From Ornithodoros turicata (Eukaryota; Arthropoda; Arachnida; Ixodida; Argasidae): a DNA stretch of 64,000 nucleotides. Under the pieces are notes generated by a model, which had not been told where the DNA came from, did not search any database, and was given only the letters and a program-made list of their open reading frames with translations. This document shows, in pieces, positions 34,190 through 45,061 of the stretch. Position 1 is the first letter of the stretch, and every line of letters begins with the position of its first letter. The stretch lies in the NCBI RefSeq assembly GCF_037126465.1, contig NC_088204.1:67641807-67705806 (forward strand). The letters run 5' to 3'. A program made the translations under genes and the position numbers.

Positions 34190-34420
34190 CTTTCTTTTCT
34201 TCTTTTTTTCGCACACGTAAGCGTGAGGGTATTTGCCGCACACTATGTCTTTGAAATCGGTCCTCTCGTGGAACACATGATTTAGAAGTGCATGGTGTGA
34301 AACCTTTACCACAAACGTGTGTGCCGTATGACAAGAGATTTACACCCGGAAGGTGTAAAATATTTAATGTGTCAGTTGCTGGTGAGTGAACGGAAATATA
34401 GCACTGCGAGGAAAGCAAAA
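34190..34420 (-). pseudogene. C2H2 zinc-finger array relic
   Basis: On the minus strand one frame gives KYFTPSGCKSLVIRHT, the second half of a finger (F.....L..H). A second frame gives THVCGKGF, a finger start. A third gives HHALLNHVFHERTDF, then VCGKYPHAYVC. Together they make CGK-F-L..H-like order with the linker lost and frames shifted. A transcription-factor-type zinc-finger protein fragment is the simplest source. At least two indels and a missing linker make it dead. The call rests on short motifs. Confidence 0.42.
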
Positions 34421-35919
34421 GAGGGCGCTTTGCCCCCTTCCAATTCCGAACAGTTCGAAGGCTTCAAGTACAGCTACGAAAGTGAGATAGCGACACCATA
34501 TGCCTCGCTTTCAGAACAAGCCCACTTTCATCTTTCTCCCCCCCCCCCCTCCCAAGACCACGCCAGATCATTAATCTCCAGTAGCCGTTAGTACCGATCC
34601 CAGCTCATCTCCCCTTCCTTTGATATCTTATCTAGGAAACAGATACAAGCCCTGTAACATACTGGAATCCACGGAAGCAATCCCATTTCGCCTCCACCCC
34701 GAACACATAACGTTCTTTTTTCTTTTTTTTTTCGTCTCAGTATCATCTATCTGTACTCTACTCAACTGGCAAGCAAATCGTGGGTCTCGAAATCTTCCAA
34801 ACTTCAAACGTAGGCATACATTCAAATCTGCTTGTATTCAGCTTTCCATTCCAGTCACAGGCAAGAAGAAAAACGTATTCGCTCCCATACCTACGCCGAT
34901 AACAGCGACATGGAAGCGCACGAGATATGCCTCTATATGGTTCACGCTACGTGCACGAGCCAGATTTCGCTCGATCGTAGAAGAAACGCGATACAGACCG
35001 ACGAAAATTGAGAGGCCCGAACGTCCACTGAAGAACCTTAAAAAAAAACGAAGAAAGAAGAAAAGGAATAGCTTTTGTTGATAATACCTCGCTATAAGAC
35101 ATTGAACGAATTACCATTTCAAAGTAAGACTACATTCAGGAATAAGTTTTCGTTCACTTTTTTTATTGTGTTTCGTACTTTTTCGCGTACTTATTTTACG
35201 TTTACCTCGTTCCATCCACTGTCGCGATACGGCGCTTCGCTCGACGGCATTTCTTACGCGTCCCTTCACTCCGCCTCTCAGCGTCACCATCTCACAATAC
35301 GGCACGCGAACAAAATTTTTATCGATATTTAGACAACCCTACGCAGAAAGCACACGTCACGCCGCGAGACAGGCGAACTGCCGAACACACACGAATTCCA
35401 CGCCCTGGAAAGAGCGCGTTTGCTTGACAACTTTAAAGATGCGTCTATAAAACGCCACAACATAAAAGTACATACACAACGCATACGTCGTCAACGCGGG
35501 CGCACACCCGTCGTCGGCAGCGGCACATCGCGAGCCCGTGCCGACAACATTGAGTGATGATGCGGCTATCGATTGCAACTACCAGCATCGCGTGAGCATC
35601 AGCTGCACGAGAAGAAAAATCTCGAGCGGAGATATTGCGGAAGGCAAAGCACATATATAGCTTGCCTGCTGGAGGAAATGGCTGGCGTCGTGGCTCTATA
35701 CGTAATGGGAGAGTGCGTGTTGGCGACGGTTCTGGACACAAACTTAGGGCCGAGGGTCAGAGAAAGCGGCAGTTATTCAGCAGCCTATATGCTGTGGGCG
35801 ACTTTTCCGTGATCGCTTCTGCCGGAATGTGGGGCAACGCTGTCGTAGGGATTACTTGCTTGACGCAGTGTAACGGGAGCGAAACTATTGGGCAAAAGCT
35901 CGCACAGGAGCATGTTCGC
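34421..35919. other. No gene recognised
   Basis: C-run at 34540-34549, T-run at 34716-34730, A/purine run at 35040-35065. Many overlapping frames, none with support. Confidence 0.4.
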
Positions 35920-36160
35920 TGTGGCTCAATGAGCTGCACATGCTCAAGCTGGATGAGCTGAGCAATCTTGAGTAATGCTCACGCAGTGTCAGCCAAGCAT
36001 GAGCGACTTGGGTTCATCCATGAACGAAGAAAGTGAGCGACCACGTACGAGCGTAAGTGAGCATGTGAGCAATTAATGAGTGTAACTCGGACACGAGCAA
36101 GCAGAGTTTAACGGCTCAAAGGTAACGGAGAAATGACGCGCAGCCAAAAATGAGCAATAG
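35920..36160. repeat. Degenerate TGAGC/ATGAGC short-period repeat
   Basis: More than fifteen GAGC or TGAGC motifs spaced 6-20 bases apart (AATGAGC, GATGAGCTGAGC, GTAAGTGAGCATGTGAGC). It looks like an ancient expanded short repeat. Confidence 0.5.
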
Positions 36161-36500
36161 GCATGTGCGCTCTCACTTCACCCTGGTACCATCTCACCCT
36201 CACCCTCAAATGATGTCACATCACCCTGATGTCACATCGTAACATAAAGCTCTAATTTCACATCCGAATATCAGGGTCCCAAACTACAGCCTTAAACGTC
36301 ACATCAGGCATTAGGCATTAGGTTTGATGGACATCAAAGTCCAGTGTCACATAAGACATTACAGCCGGATGTTGACCATCAGGATTCCCTGATGTCGTGT
36401 TTTGCTACTGTAACAGCATGTCAACGATAGGCTGTAATTTGGAACCTCGATGCCCTGACATGAAATCAGACCGCGACGTTCTGATGTGACCTCAGAGCAT
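36161..36500. repeat. GATGTCACATCA repeat element
   Basis: Palindromic ATGATGTCACATCA is followed by repeated CCTGATGTCAC, ACATCAGGC and CCTGATG motifs on both strands. The left part carries CACCCTCACCCTCA. Confidence 0.5.
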
Positions 36501-38974
36501 CACGGTTCAATTTCGTCGGGGAGCTCAGATCACGTACACATTGTACTGCCCGCCAAGGTAACGATACAAAATAAGTAGTTTTGAACGCCTCGTAGCCCAT
36601 GCACGGTCGTTTTACCGGAAATAAATACGCACTTTGAAATTAGGCTCAAGATGAATCTGTACTCCCATCATCTCGCTGCGAAAAAAAAAAAAAAACGGCA
36701 GAACAAGCTATTGTTCAGCGCCTGCCGGCGTTTAAATTTCACTATCCGGGATGTGATTCATCCCTGACATCCCCCTTCATTTGCTTATGTGCATCCCAAA
36801 ACGAAGTACTTCACCTTTCTTTGCTAAGGATCGCTGACTCAATTAACCTGACTGATATGGAGCAAGTCTGATACTCTAAAACAAAATTATTTCATTTTTT
36901 TTAAAGCGAACAATACCAACCAAATTTCCGAGCTCCCGAGCACGCTGATATAGTGTTACGCAGGATCGAACGTTTTATAAAAGCGAGCGATGCGATAAAG
37001 CGTCCCGTATACGATTTCGGCTTTCGACGGGTAAATATTTGAGAACTGTATTAATGTTTGCGATTCAAATATGTACTTTTAAACCGCGTTTTCCGCGGCT
37101 TCTCGCAAGGTTGCTGAGGCGGACACTTTCCTCTTTGTTGAGCGTCAGAAGCAAACAAGCAGCGAGAGAGAGAGAGAGAGAGATGTCAAACCCTGTGATA
37201 GCGTTGAATTTATTCTGAGTATATGAGTGAGAGAAAGTTCATGTTGAAGCTTGAAGGTAAACTCTCACCGCGATGAACGAAACGAGCTTATAATGACATC
37301 AATAACTCTGTTAATTTAAAGGCCGCACGTTGCGTTTGTAAAGAATACAGGAGCGGGATGTTACGAAGACAGTTTGGAAAGGGAAAAAAAAAGAAAGAAA
37401 AGGTGGCCCAAATACACATGATAACCCCCTGTCCCCCCAGTCTTTCTTCGTCTGTACACCGTTTACAGCACCATTCAAGTGCCGGTACAGCATTTGTCCC
37501 TCACACACCACTCAAGTGCCTTCCAAAGCACTACCTGTTGCTTCATCCCGCGATCCATCATCCATAAGCACTAAGGCGCACCCTTACTTTACACACATCA
37601 TTATGTAAGGGCGAGCCAATCAATTCTAAACTGGTCAATTATACTTAATAAAGGCACCCCGTACGAAGCTCATTAACAGTTTCCCCGATTGCGAACGGTC
37701 GGCCGGAACCCCTCCTCCTCCTCCTCATTAACGCAGCTTCTATCGTCGCTCAACTTCGGCATCCCTTCTCACTATACCCATTCTTCTTCCATATAGCGTG
37801 CGAGGCAAAAGTGTGCCGGAATGTGATTAATGGCTCTGGTTGTGAAGTCCGGTAGAGTGGCGTCTTAAAGAGACTATGAAACGATTTTTTTTTCGCTTTT
37901 GTTTGACAGAAGATGAGTTCTTTATCACACAACCGAGGTTTTATGTTCGGGAAGTAAACGGTTTTCTCACCAGATAATTTAAACGAAGTTTAGGTTGTTT
38001 GATTTCACTGATTTGGGCGTTGGAGGCGTTGGGCGTGTCTCTCGGTCTTCTTCATGGATCTATACCAGCTCGCCTGCACCCTTTCCCTTGTTTGTTTAGT
38101 GCTCCTGCTCTCCCTTGGACCTCAGTGTCGATACTCTGAAGCGATGCTTATTTAGTGACTTTAAATCCACCTAGACGGAGAAAGCCTGCTTACTCGTCGA
38201 CGTGGCGTAACAACTAAGAGTCAGCCAATCAGGATCGAGTTTTCAACGGCTGTATAGCTAATCACGAACGTGCTTTCAGCGGTCATAGCCACGGAGACGA
38301 ACCACCGTCGTCTGGGAGTAGTGATTGAACCTCCCCGCGCATTAAACGGGAAAACTTTAAAATATAGCGCAAAACAATCCGATCCCATACCTTTCTCAAG
38401 ACGGATTTTCTGAAAAGCGTGTTGCAGTTTTTGTTTACAGATTCAGGTCTACAGGTTCCAAGTTAGCTGCAGTCATTTGCGAGTTCTTCACTTCGCAGGA
38501 CGACGAATCGCCGTAGCAGACGAATTGTGACTTGATATGTCCACGTAGCGAAGGAGGGAGAGGAGGCAATAAGCAAGCCCTCTGTATCTAGGTGGTGTTG
38601 GCCGTGTGCTAACCTCGCGTAAGGTGGCGCCGAGAACACGCGTGCAGGGTTGCCAGATTTGGCTACTTTCCGACTGCAGTGACGCTCCTCCTGCGTGCTG
38701 CTGTGTCGCTTATGACCGTCCAGTTTTGCGACTTTCTTAGCAGCGACTAGACTTTGAATGACGAGCCCCTAGGAAAGTCACGCTTCGTTCTCTACCATGT
38801 TTCGCGTGGAACCTGCGTCGAACCATATGGAGCCATGTCTTGGTTTCTGAAAATGTAGTGTTACCTCAAGAACTCGACCCAAAGATTTAACTACTAACAC
38901 GGCGTATCGCATATGCTCACGTCCAGAGGGAATTCCCTCTAAGAGAGGGGGGGAGGGGGCTCGCAAAACGAGGC
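36501..38974. other. No gene recognised
   Basis: A-run at 36680-36695, (GA)n at 37163-37182, (TCC)n at 37713-37729, and an isolated Kolobok-like end at 37867. No coding frame passes inspection. Confidence 0.4.
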
Positions 38975-39118
38975 CTATGTGAGCAACGTATGAACGGCAT
39001 TAACAAATCCTATTACAGAATCAATGGATACAATATTAGGCGGCAACCTGTTCCACTCTTCTATTGTTCGGCAAAAGAAAGACTATTTAAACGTATCACA
39101 AGATACACAATAAGGAAG
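38975..39118 (-). pseudogene. LINE reverse-transcriptase ORF, C-terminal relic
   Basis: The minus strand reads SCDTFK, a stop in place of a Tyr codon, then SFFCRTIEEWNRLPP and NIVSIDSVIGFVNAV, ending in TAG at 38975-38977. The Y-SFF-RTI-W-LP motif is the hallmark of the C-terminus of CR1/Jockey-type LINE ORF2 proteins. Upstream (above 39118) the frame degenerates. The element is 5'-truncated, as usual for LINE copies, and inactive. Confidence 0.7.
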
Positions 39119-40286
39119 GAATGTTGTGTTGCGGTTGAGTCTTGCCGACTGGCGGGCAGTTGGGAAAAGGTACGTTCTGGAATCGATACCGAGATGGCTA
39201 TTACAAATTAGGTTAAAAATATTTCAACCTCTGTATTTTTCTTCTGACCTGCAATGACTCTAGGTGTGCCTGTTGCAACAATGCCAAAACTGAGTCTGAA
39301 TATTTGTATTTTGAGTAAATGAACCTAGCGGATAATCTTTGAACAGTTCGAGCATGTCAATGCGTCTATTTGCGCACCGATCCCATACAACTGCGACTCT
39401 AAGTTGCTCGTAACTTAGTAACTACTCGAGACTTTCCTCCACAGTGTTCGACCCCCTCTACCAAACAGAACGCTGCAATTTCGAGCGAACTATGCGAACG
39501 GCTTTCATCAACGCTTCAAACCATTCCTCTTCAAAACTCACTTCATCTCTCGTCTCAAATTACTACACAGCAGCGGTGTCTTTGTGTCCTCCGATCACAG
39601 AGCCTCTTACGCAGCGACATCAAAGCCGGGGAACTGCATCAGAAAGTTCTATACACAAACCCGGAAAGGTTGCTCCCGACGGCATTCTGTTTACCGAAAA
39701 GTGTATCCACTTTGGAGTGGTAAGAGGTGCTCTGAGAGGTGCGACGAGAGGCATACACACGAGTGCCACGATATCGGGAGGACAGCCTCTTCCATATCTG
39801 AGGAAGGGGAGACGCGTCCTCTGGGACAGACAGGAAGCAGAGGAGAAGGATGCAGTGAATGCGAGGGGAGGAGAGTCTGACAGCCGCTGATATCCGAGTA
39901 TACTGCGTCTGTTGGGCTGTGACTTGCGAGGGGCTGTCTGCGTGGGAGGACGAGCTCGATATTCCCGGTTGCGAAATGCCCCATCTCGAAACAAGGAAAA
40001 TCAAGGAGGATGCTCGGCGGCTTCGCAAGATATGCCATGTTTAAAAATACGACAAAAAAGCTGGACTGGGAGGGACATAGGTATTGAAGTACGGTCTCGA
40101 ATTCAACTGGTCCACAACATTAGTTACGAGCAAGGCTCTCAATTTAAGCAAAATAAGCCCTAAAAGGGACAGTTCGGAGACATTCAAAGCTAAATAAATG
40201 CTGTGCGGACGCATTCTCCTGAACAAACACGACCCCCTTGCCAAGCCCCAAACTAAAAGCACAACTAACTTTTCCGCACGGTGTAG
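39119..40286. other. No firm gene; coding-like pair of frames 39640-40044
   Basis: Plus frame 39640-39890 (GVVRGALRGATRGIH, LWDRQEAEEKDAV) is followed by an overlapping plus frame to 40044 (AWEDELDIPGCEMP, KIKEDARRLRKI). Both have reasonable codon composition and could be one sequence broken by a frameshift, but no family is recognised. Confidence 0.2.
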
Positions 40287-40519
40287 AGCTCCCGTCAACC
40301 TTAATAATAACATTGGAAAAAATATGCTCTAGTTCCCGAGCGCGATTACAGCAACCCTTGGGGCCAGAAACAAATCTTAATTGAACAAAATTATTCTGTT
40401 AGTTTAACGCAAGGATTTTGTTGACATAACATTCCCCTAGTGCTCCAGGGTGGCTGTAATCGCACTTGGAAGTGATACCATTTTTTTTCCCGGTGTTATT
40501 ATTAAGGTTGACGGGAGCT
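40287..40519. repeat. Inverted-repeat (foldback) element
   Basis: Left arm 40287-40368 (AGCTCCCGTCAACCTTAATA ... GCGATTACAGCAACCC) and right arm 40438-40519 are inverse copies at about 80 percent, with a 70-base A/T-rich loop. It abuts a fragment of the GGTTCCCACT family on its right. Confidence 0.7.
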
Positions 40520-40619
40520 GTACATGGTTCCTACTCAATTTTCGTACAGAAATTCGAGTGTCTTCCAATGACCTTTTAAGACTAGGCAGTAATTTCACCT
40601 GGGGTGCAAAACAGAGTTT

Positions 40620-41284
40620 AAGGCCAGGACTTCAATATTCCGCAGGAATATTAAGGGTGGGTTCACACGAGGGACCGGGGCTGGGAGAAAGCCCCGTGAC
40701 GCGAGTGACGTCACGCGGACCGACAGGTCCCCGCGCGGATGGTTCGCATGGCGGAGGGGGAACGGTCTGCGCTCCCTGATCTGGGGAGTGCGCACATTGC
40801 CATGACGTAAGCTGTGACGTTCGCGCAGTCCACGGACCGATCGGGGGGACACATCCGCCGTGTAAATCTATAGCCTAAAAGATTATAAAGGTATATTACA
40901 CGTCAGAATACACTGACTGTGCAGTAGCGCTCCGTTCACGAACGTCAATGGGGTCTCCTGAGTGTTAAAGGGGTACAGAGGGCCATCAAAAAAAAAAAAA
41001 AAAAAATCAGATTAAGACGTCTGATGAAGGTGTGTGTGTCATTTTACCGAATAGCGCGAAAGGTTTTGATTTGTGCAATTTGTTTCGCAGAAAAAAACTC
41101 ACATAAACATGGCCCCGCCCGTTCTCCCTTAACTCGCTACTCCAGGTATAACGAGGAGGAGAAGGTATGATGTCACGTCACCGATGACGTTACAAGGAGA
41201 ACACATTCTGGTTCGCTGGTCAGTGGGGGTCAGCGCCTTGTCACTTTGCCGCCGTAAACCAGTTTTGCCAGTTCTCCCGGAGAA
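40620..41284. other. No gene recognised
   Basis: GC-rich with repeated GTGACG motifs (40690-40830). A-run at 40988-41006. Confidence 0.4.
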
Positions 41285-41526
41285 TAGACGAGTTCAGAAA
41301 AGCCCAGTGCTCTTTGCGCACGCATTGCATCCTGGGCGCTTGCTGAGCGTGGGAACGAAGAATGATCCTTCACATTTCGCTTTCGCTGACCTTGACACGT
41401 CATGGACAATGGACCGGTAGGGACGACATCGGAACAGTTTGGAGGCCACCCGTTTCTTTCGTATTAGTAAACTTCCACAGTTCAAAGCGGGACGCTAAGC
41501 ACTCTGGGATATTCTGAACTCGTCTA
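41285..41526 (+). mobile_element. 242-bp MITE 'TAGACGAGTTCAGAA', copy 2
   Basis: Ends TAGACGAGTTCAGAAAAG and the inverse of TAGACGAGTTCAGAATAT; same length and orientation as the copy at 17376-17617. Left end better preserved here. Confidence 0.85.
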
Positions 41527-41856
41527 CTAGGGATAGAAGGAGCGACCGAATCATTACCGACCCAGGAGAAAGGCTTTTTCAGAATCCCGAACAGCCGACT
41601 AGCAGACAAAATTTCTCTAGACGAATCAGCGAGCGTTCTTCTTATAGTGTCAGCGCGAGGTTTCCAGGCAGATCACAGGCTGGTACTGCTCTTCACCACC
41701 GTTGCGCACGGTCGCTTTTTGCGGCGTATTTTAAATTCAATTTCTGCGATGATTATGACTCTGTAGTGTGAATTACTTCGCATGGTGCATCTTACTGGCC
41801 TGCTTAGCAGTTTTATAGGAAGAAAACAGGGTGTTAAAAATGACTTCTGTTCTACT

Positions 41857-42419
41857 TTAAAGGGAGACTTCGCAACCAAATGGATTTCAAGCTTGTGGTA
41901 TTCCCACAATGATTTACACGAACTGAACAGAGTTGTGAAATATCTCACTTGAAAACGAAGGTGGAATCATAAAAGCGACTTTTGAGTTTTTAAAAAGTCG
42001 GGCTCCCACCGAGCGTCGATGGAAGTAGTACTACTTCTTTCTGTGGTCTGCGTGCATTAGTCATATCATATCATTCCTGCGCTGTTTCCTGACTCTCAGC
42101 AAACCAGGTGACCGCTGTTTATTTCCATCTGTGTCTGAGTAGTCTGATGTTTTGTTTCGGGAACGTAACACAGCGGCTACGACCAGCGTGATATACTACT
42201 TGTCCGCTCCATGCAGGGTGACGTAAGGCTTTGGCCTGCGGAGGGCAGTTTCTGCGACTTCTCTCCATGTTACTGTTTCGGTTTCATTGCTCGCTTATTT
42301 GAGGCGTAATTCGTCGCATGAGAAAGAAACAAGGTTGATGGCAGGTATACTGTGGATGTTATGCACCAACTACGATGTGCAGCAATTTTTTGTCCGATCG
42401 TTCCGAAGTATCCCTTTAA
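41857..42419. mobile_element. Kolobok-like MITE, AGGGAGACTTCG family
   Basis: TTAA at 41857-41860 and 42416-42419, with termini AGGGAGACTTCG and CGAAGTATCCCT. 563 bp. It shares the termini and the TCAAGCTTGTGG-like subterminal with 5996-7066, but lacks the THAP part. Confidence 0.7.
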
Positions 42420-42762
42420 AGATCATAGGATAGAAGGAAGGCTACGGAATGCAACGGAGGGCCCCGTTCATTTATCGCGGTTCCTGTATGCGCTAACTGC
42501 TGTCTATTGCAATGACTTCTCTCTACTGTGGTGTTAAAGCTATACTTCTATATGCCTGGATAAGCAGAATTTGCACTGCAGCTCCGCGAGAATAAGAAGA
42601 AATATGCATAATCAAGTGTTTTCAAGGACTATGGAAAATTCCGGGTTCTTTCCGACCTAGAAAACGGCATTTTCGAATTCCAGGGTTCAAGGGTTCCAAA
42701 GGCCAGTGGGAACCATTTGAATGTGAGACTTCCGCCCTCACTCTGAGGTTCATCACTATACA

Positions 42763-43323
42763 GGGTGTGTGTTCAGCAGAAACACCTAAGTGGCATTTGC
42801 AAACATAAATCGTTGCTTGCTTATCGGACGAACTTCACTTGGCGCACGATGACGCATCTATGCGCGCTAAACCTAGAGAAAAAATCGTGAAAGTTAAACA
42901 GAGTGTAACAGGACTAAATCTTCCGACGAAAACTTGGGCTTCCGTGCATCGGAACAGGCTATACCAATGTCAACATGGCAGTCTCATGATTGTTGTCTGC
43001 AGGTATCGCTAGGGGAACAATGGGTGCAGATACGGAAACGACGTCCCATATGAATGTCACCGACGGTGTCCCTAGCGGTACCTGTACAAAACTCTCCTGA
43101 GACCACCATGATGACACGGATGCAGCCTATTCTAATACACGGAAGCCTAAGTTTTCGCTGTAAGATTTTGTTATCTTACTCTAATTTTAATTGCCACGAT
43201 TTTTCTGTAGGTTTAGCTGGCATAAATACGTCGTCGTGCGCCACCGGAAGCCCGTCCAATAAGCAGACGACGCGTTATGTTTGCCAGTGCCATTTAGGTT
43301 TATACACCACGCCTGTGGTGATG
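42763..43323. repeat. 560-bp imperfect palindrome
   Basis: Arms of roughly 265 bp at about 75-80 percent meet near 43040. Matching blocks include GGCATTTGCAAACATAA against GGCACTGGCAAACATAA, GCTAAACCTAGAGAAAAA against GCTAAACCTACAGAAAAA, and GTATCGCTAGGG against GTACCGCTAGGG. The outer end begins ACAGGGTGTGTGTT. No coding survives; the plus frame at 43054 crosses the right arm. Confidence 0.65.
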
Positions 43324-43337
43324 AAACCCAAACCCTC

Positions 43338-43369
43338 CCATCATCACCATCATCACCACCATCATCATT
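43338..43369. repeat. (CAT/CAC)n microsatellite
   Basis: Ten ATC/ACC triplets; in one frame they spell a His run that should not be read as a metal-binding protein. Confidence 0.8.
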
Positions 43370-43375
43370 ATTCGC

Positions 43376-43947
43376 GATGGGACGAATCCAAAATTTTTCG
43401 AATCCACAAATCTTACGAATCTCGAATCCTTTTTTTAAAAAGAGTTTAAAAAGCCAGGAAAAAAACACTTACAGTGAAAAATGTTTTGAAGCAGAATACG
43501 ATACCTTTGTTTAATGAAAAACAAATTAAACAATGCTTCAGTTTCAGGAGGAAGTATACCCATACAGTTCTTCTTAAACGTAATTTATTCAGCATGTTGT
43601 TCGTCGACTACAAGAAATGCATAAATTCTCGAGTCTGCATTATTTCCATAAAACTAAGCAACAATCAAAAGCAAAACGAGTTTACTTTTAAACTTGTCAT
43701 GTAACAGTTCCTACCTGAACTCTTTCAGTCCAGAGCAATGTAAACAAACAAACAAGAAAACACCTGTCGGCCAATGAGGCTTTCGGCGGACTCCGAAGGC
43801 GCCAATTTGAAGAGAAAAAAAAAAGACCACGTGGTTGGTGGATTCGAAAGATTCGATTCCCCGTTTTGGGCACTGGGATTCGGATTTGGGAATCTCGAAT
43901 CCCTGCCTAGAATTCGAGGATTCGTGGATTCGGTTGGCACATCCCTA
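43376..43947. mobile_element. GGGATGTGCC/GAATTCGAGGATTCG element
   Basis: The left end GATGGGACGAATCC and the right end (inverse of GGGATGTGCCAACCGAATCC) with repeated GGATTCG/CGAATCC motifs at both ends. The central 300 bases are unique. Confidence 0.5.
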
Positions 43948-44008
43948 ATCATTATCATCCAAATAAGTTTCGTTTATATATATATATATATATATATTGT
44001 ATATATAT

Positions 44009-44363
44009 AATTTTGAATTTCAAACACGTCTAGTGTCATTTACTTGTCTCTTTATGGCTTTTTTCCGCTGATTATAATTCACTGGCTTGCACTGTGGCAT
44101 TGAGGAGTGCTCAGTCACCCTCCCAGGTGTATATCGCTCGCTGAGCGACCCCTGGTTTGCCAATTCCAGACGATGCGCAGCTACCCAGAGCTGACGAGCC
44201 GCAAACACGGCGAAACACGTGTCCTCTGGTGCTGTCGCATCGTTCCATGAGTATCTGTTTCTCTGCGTGCAGCCATAGAAGCCATCTTAATCTGTAATTT
44301 TGAATTTCAACCACGTCTAGTGTCATTTACTTGTCTCTTTATAGCTTTTTGCTGCTGATTATA
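44009..44363. repeat. 68-bp direct repeat pair
   Basis: 44009-44076 and 44296-44363 share TTTGAATTTCAAnCACGTC and TGTCATTTACTTGTCTCTTT with only a few differences. They enclose 219 unique bases and are themselves framed by TATATA tracts. Confidence 0.75.
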
Positions 44364-45061
44364 TATATAGATATATATGTATATATATTTGTCTGCCGAG
44401 CTCCATCAGCTAGCGCAATGGCAACCTATCCGTCCCAATAAAGCATATTCGATCGCCGCGACGCCGACTACCTTTTCCACCCCCCTCCCCCCTTACGACA
44501 ACACTATATGCACGTCAACAAAGTACATCCCTGCAAGCAGTCGTATTGCTGGAACCAAGTCGAACAGAAAATGGGAGTCTTTCACTGAGATCCCAGGAAA
44601 TTACCTTTGTGTCTCCCTCTACATGTGCTCCCCGACTCTTCCAAGGTTTATTTTAACGTCGTCGTGATTTCAGCTCGCCCCTCTTGCTCTTTCCTTTTGT
44701 TCGGTCGTAGCCGGGTACGGTAGATTGGCCCCGATATATAGAACCGCTACACGACGCACGTATAGATGGCAACAAATATCCGGAGCTCCGGAATGAATGC
44801 AGGCAACAAGTACATAAGGCTGCGCGGGATCGCTGTAGCACAATATTTGTTCTACGGAAGGTACTCAGTGTGTACAGAGCGCGTTCAGGTGGCCTTGACA
44901 AGCAGACGGGAAGAACTGCAGGTCTTCTTTTCATTGGGCTCGATCAGATAAAACTGACGCGTGTATACACGAACGTTTACTCAAATGAAAACTTGAAGCG
45001 CTGCTCGACTGTGCCTGTAAGTTGGCGGCAGCGATACTCATGGTTTGAGGCGTAGCAGACA

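Noticed and set aside
43054..43449. His-run protein
   Set aside because: The His run is a CAT/CAC microsatellite and the frame crosses one arm of a palindrome.
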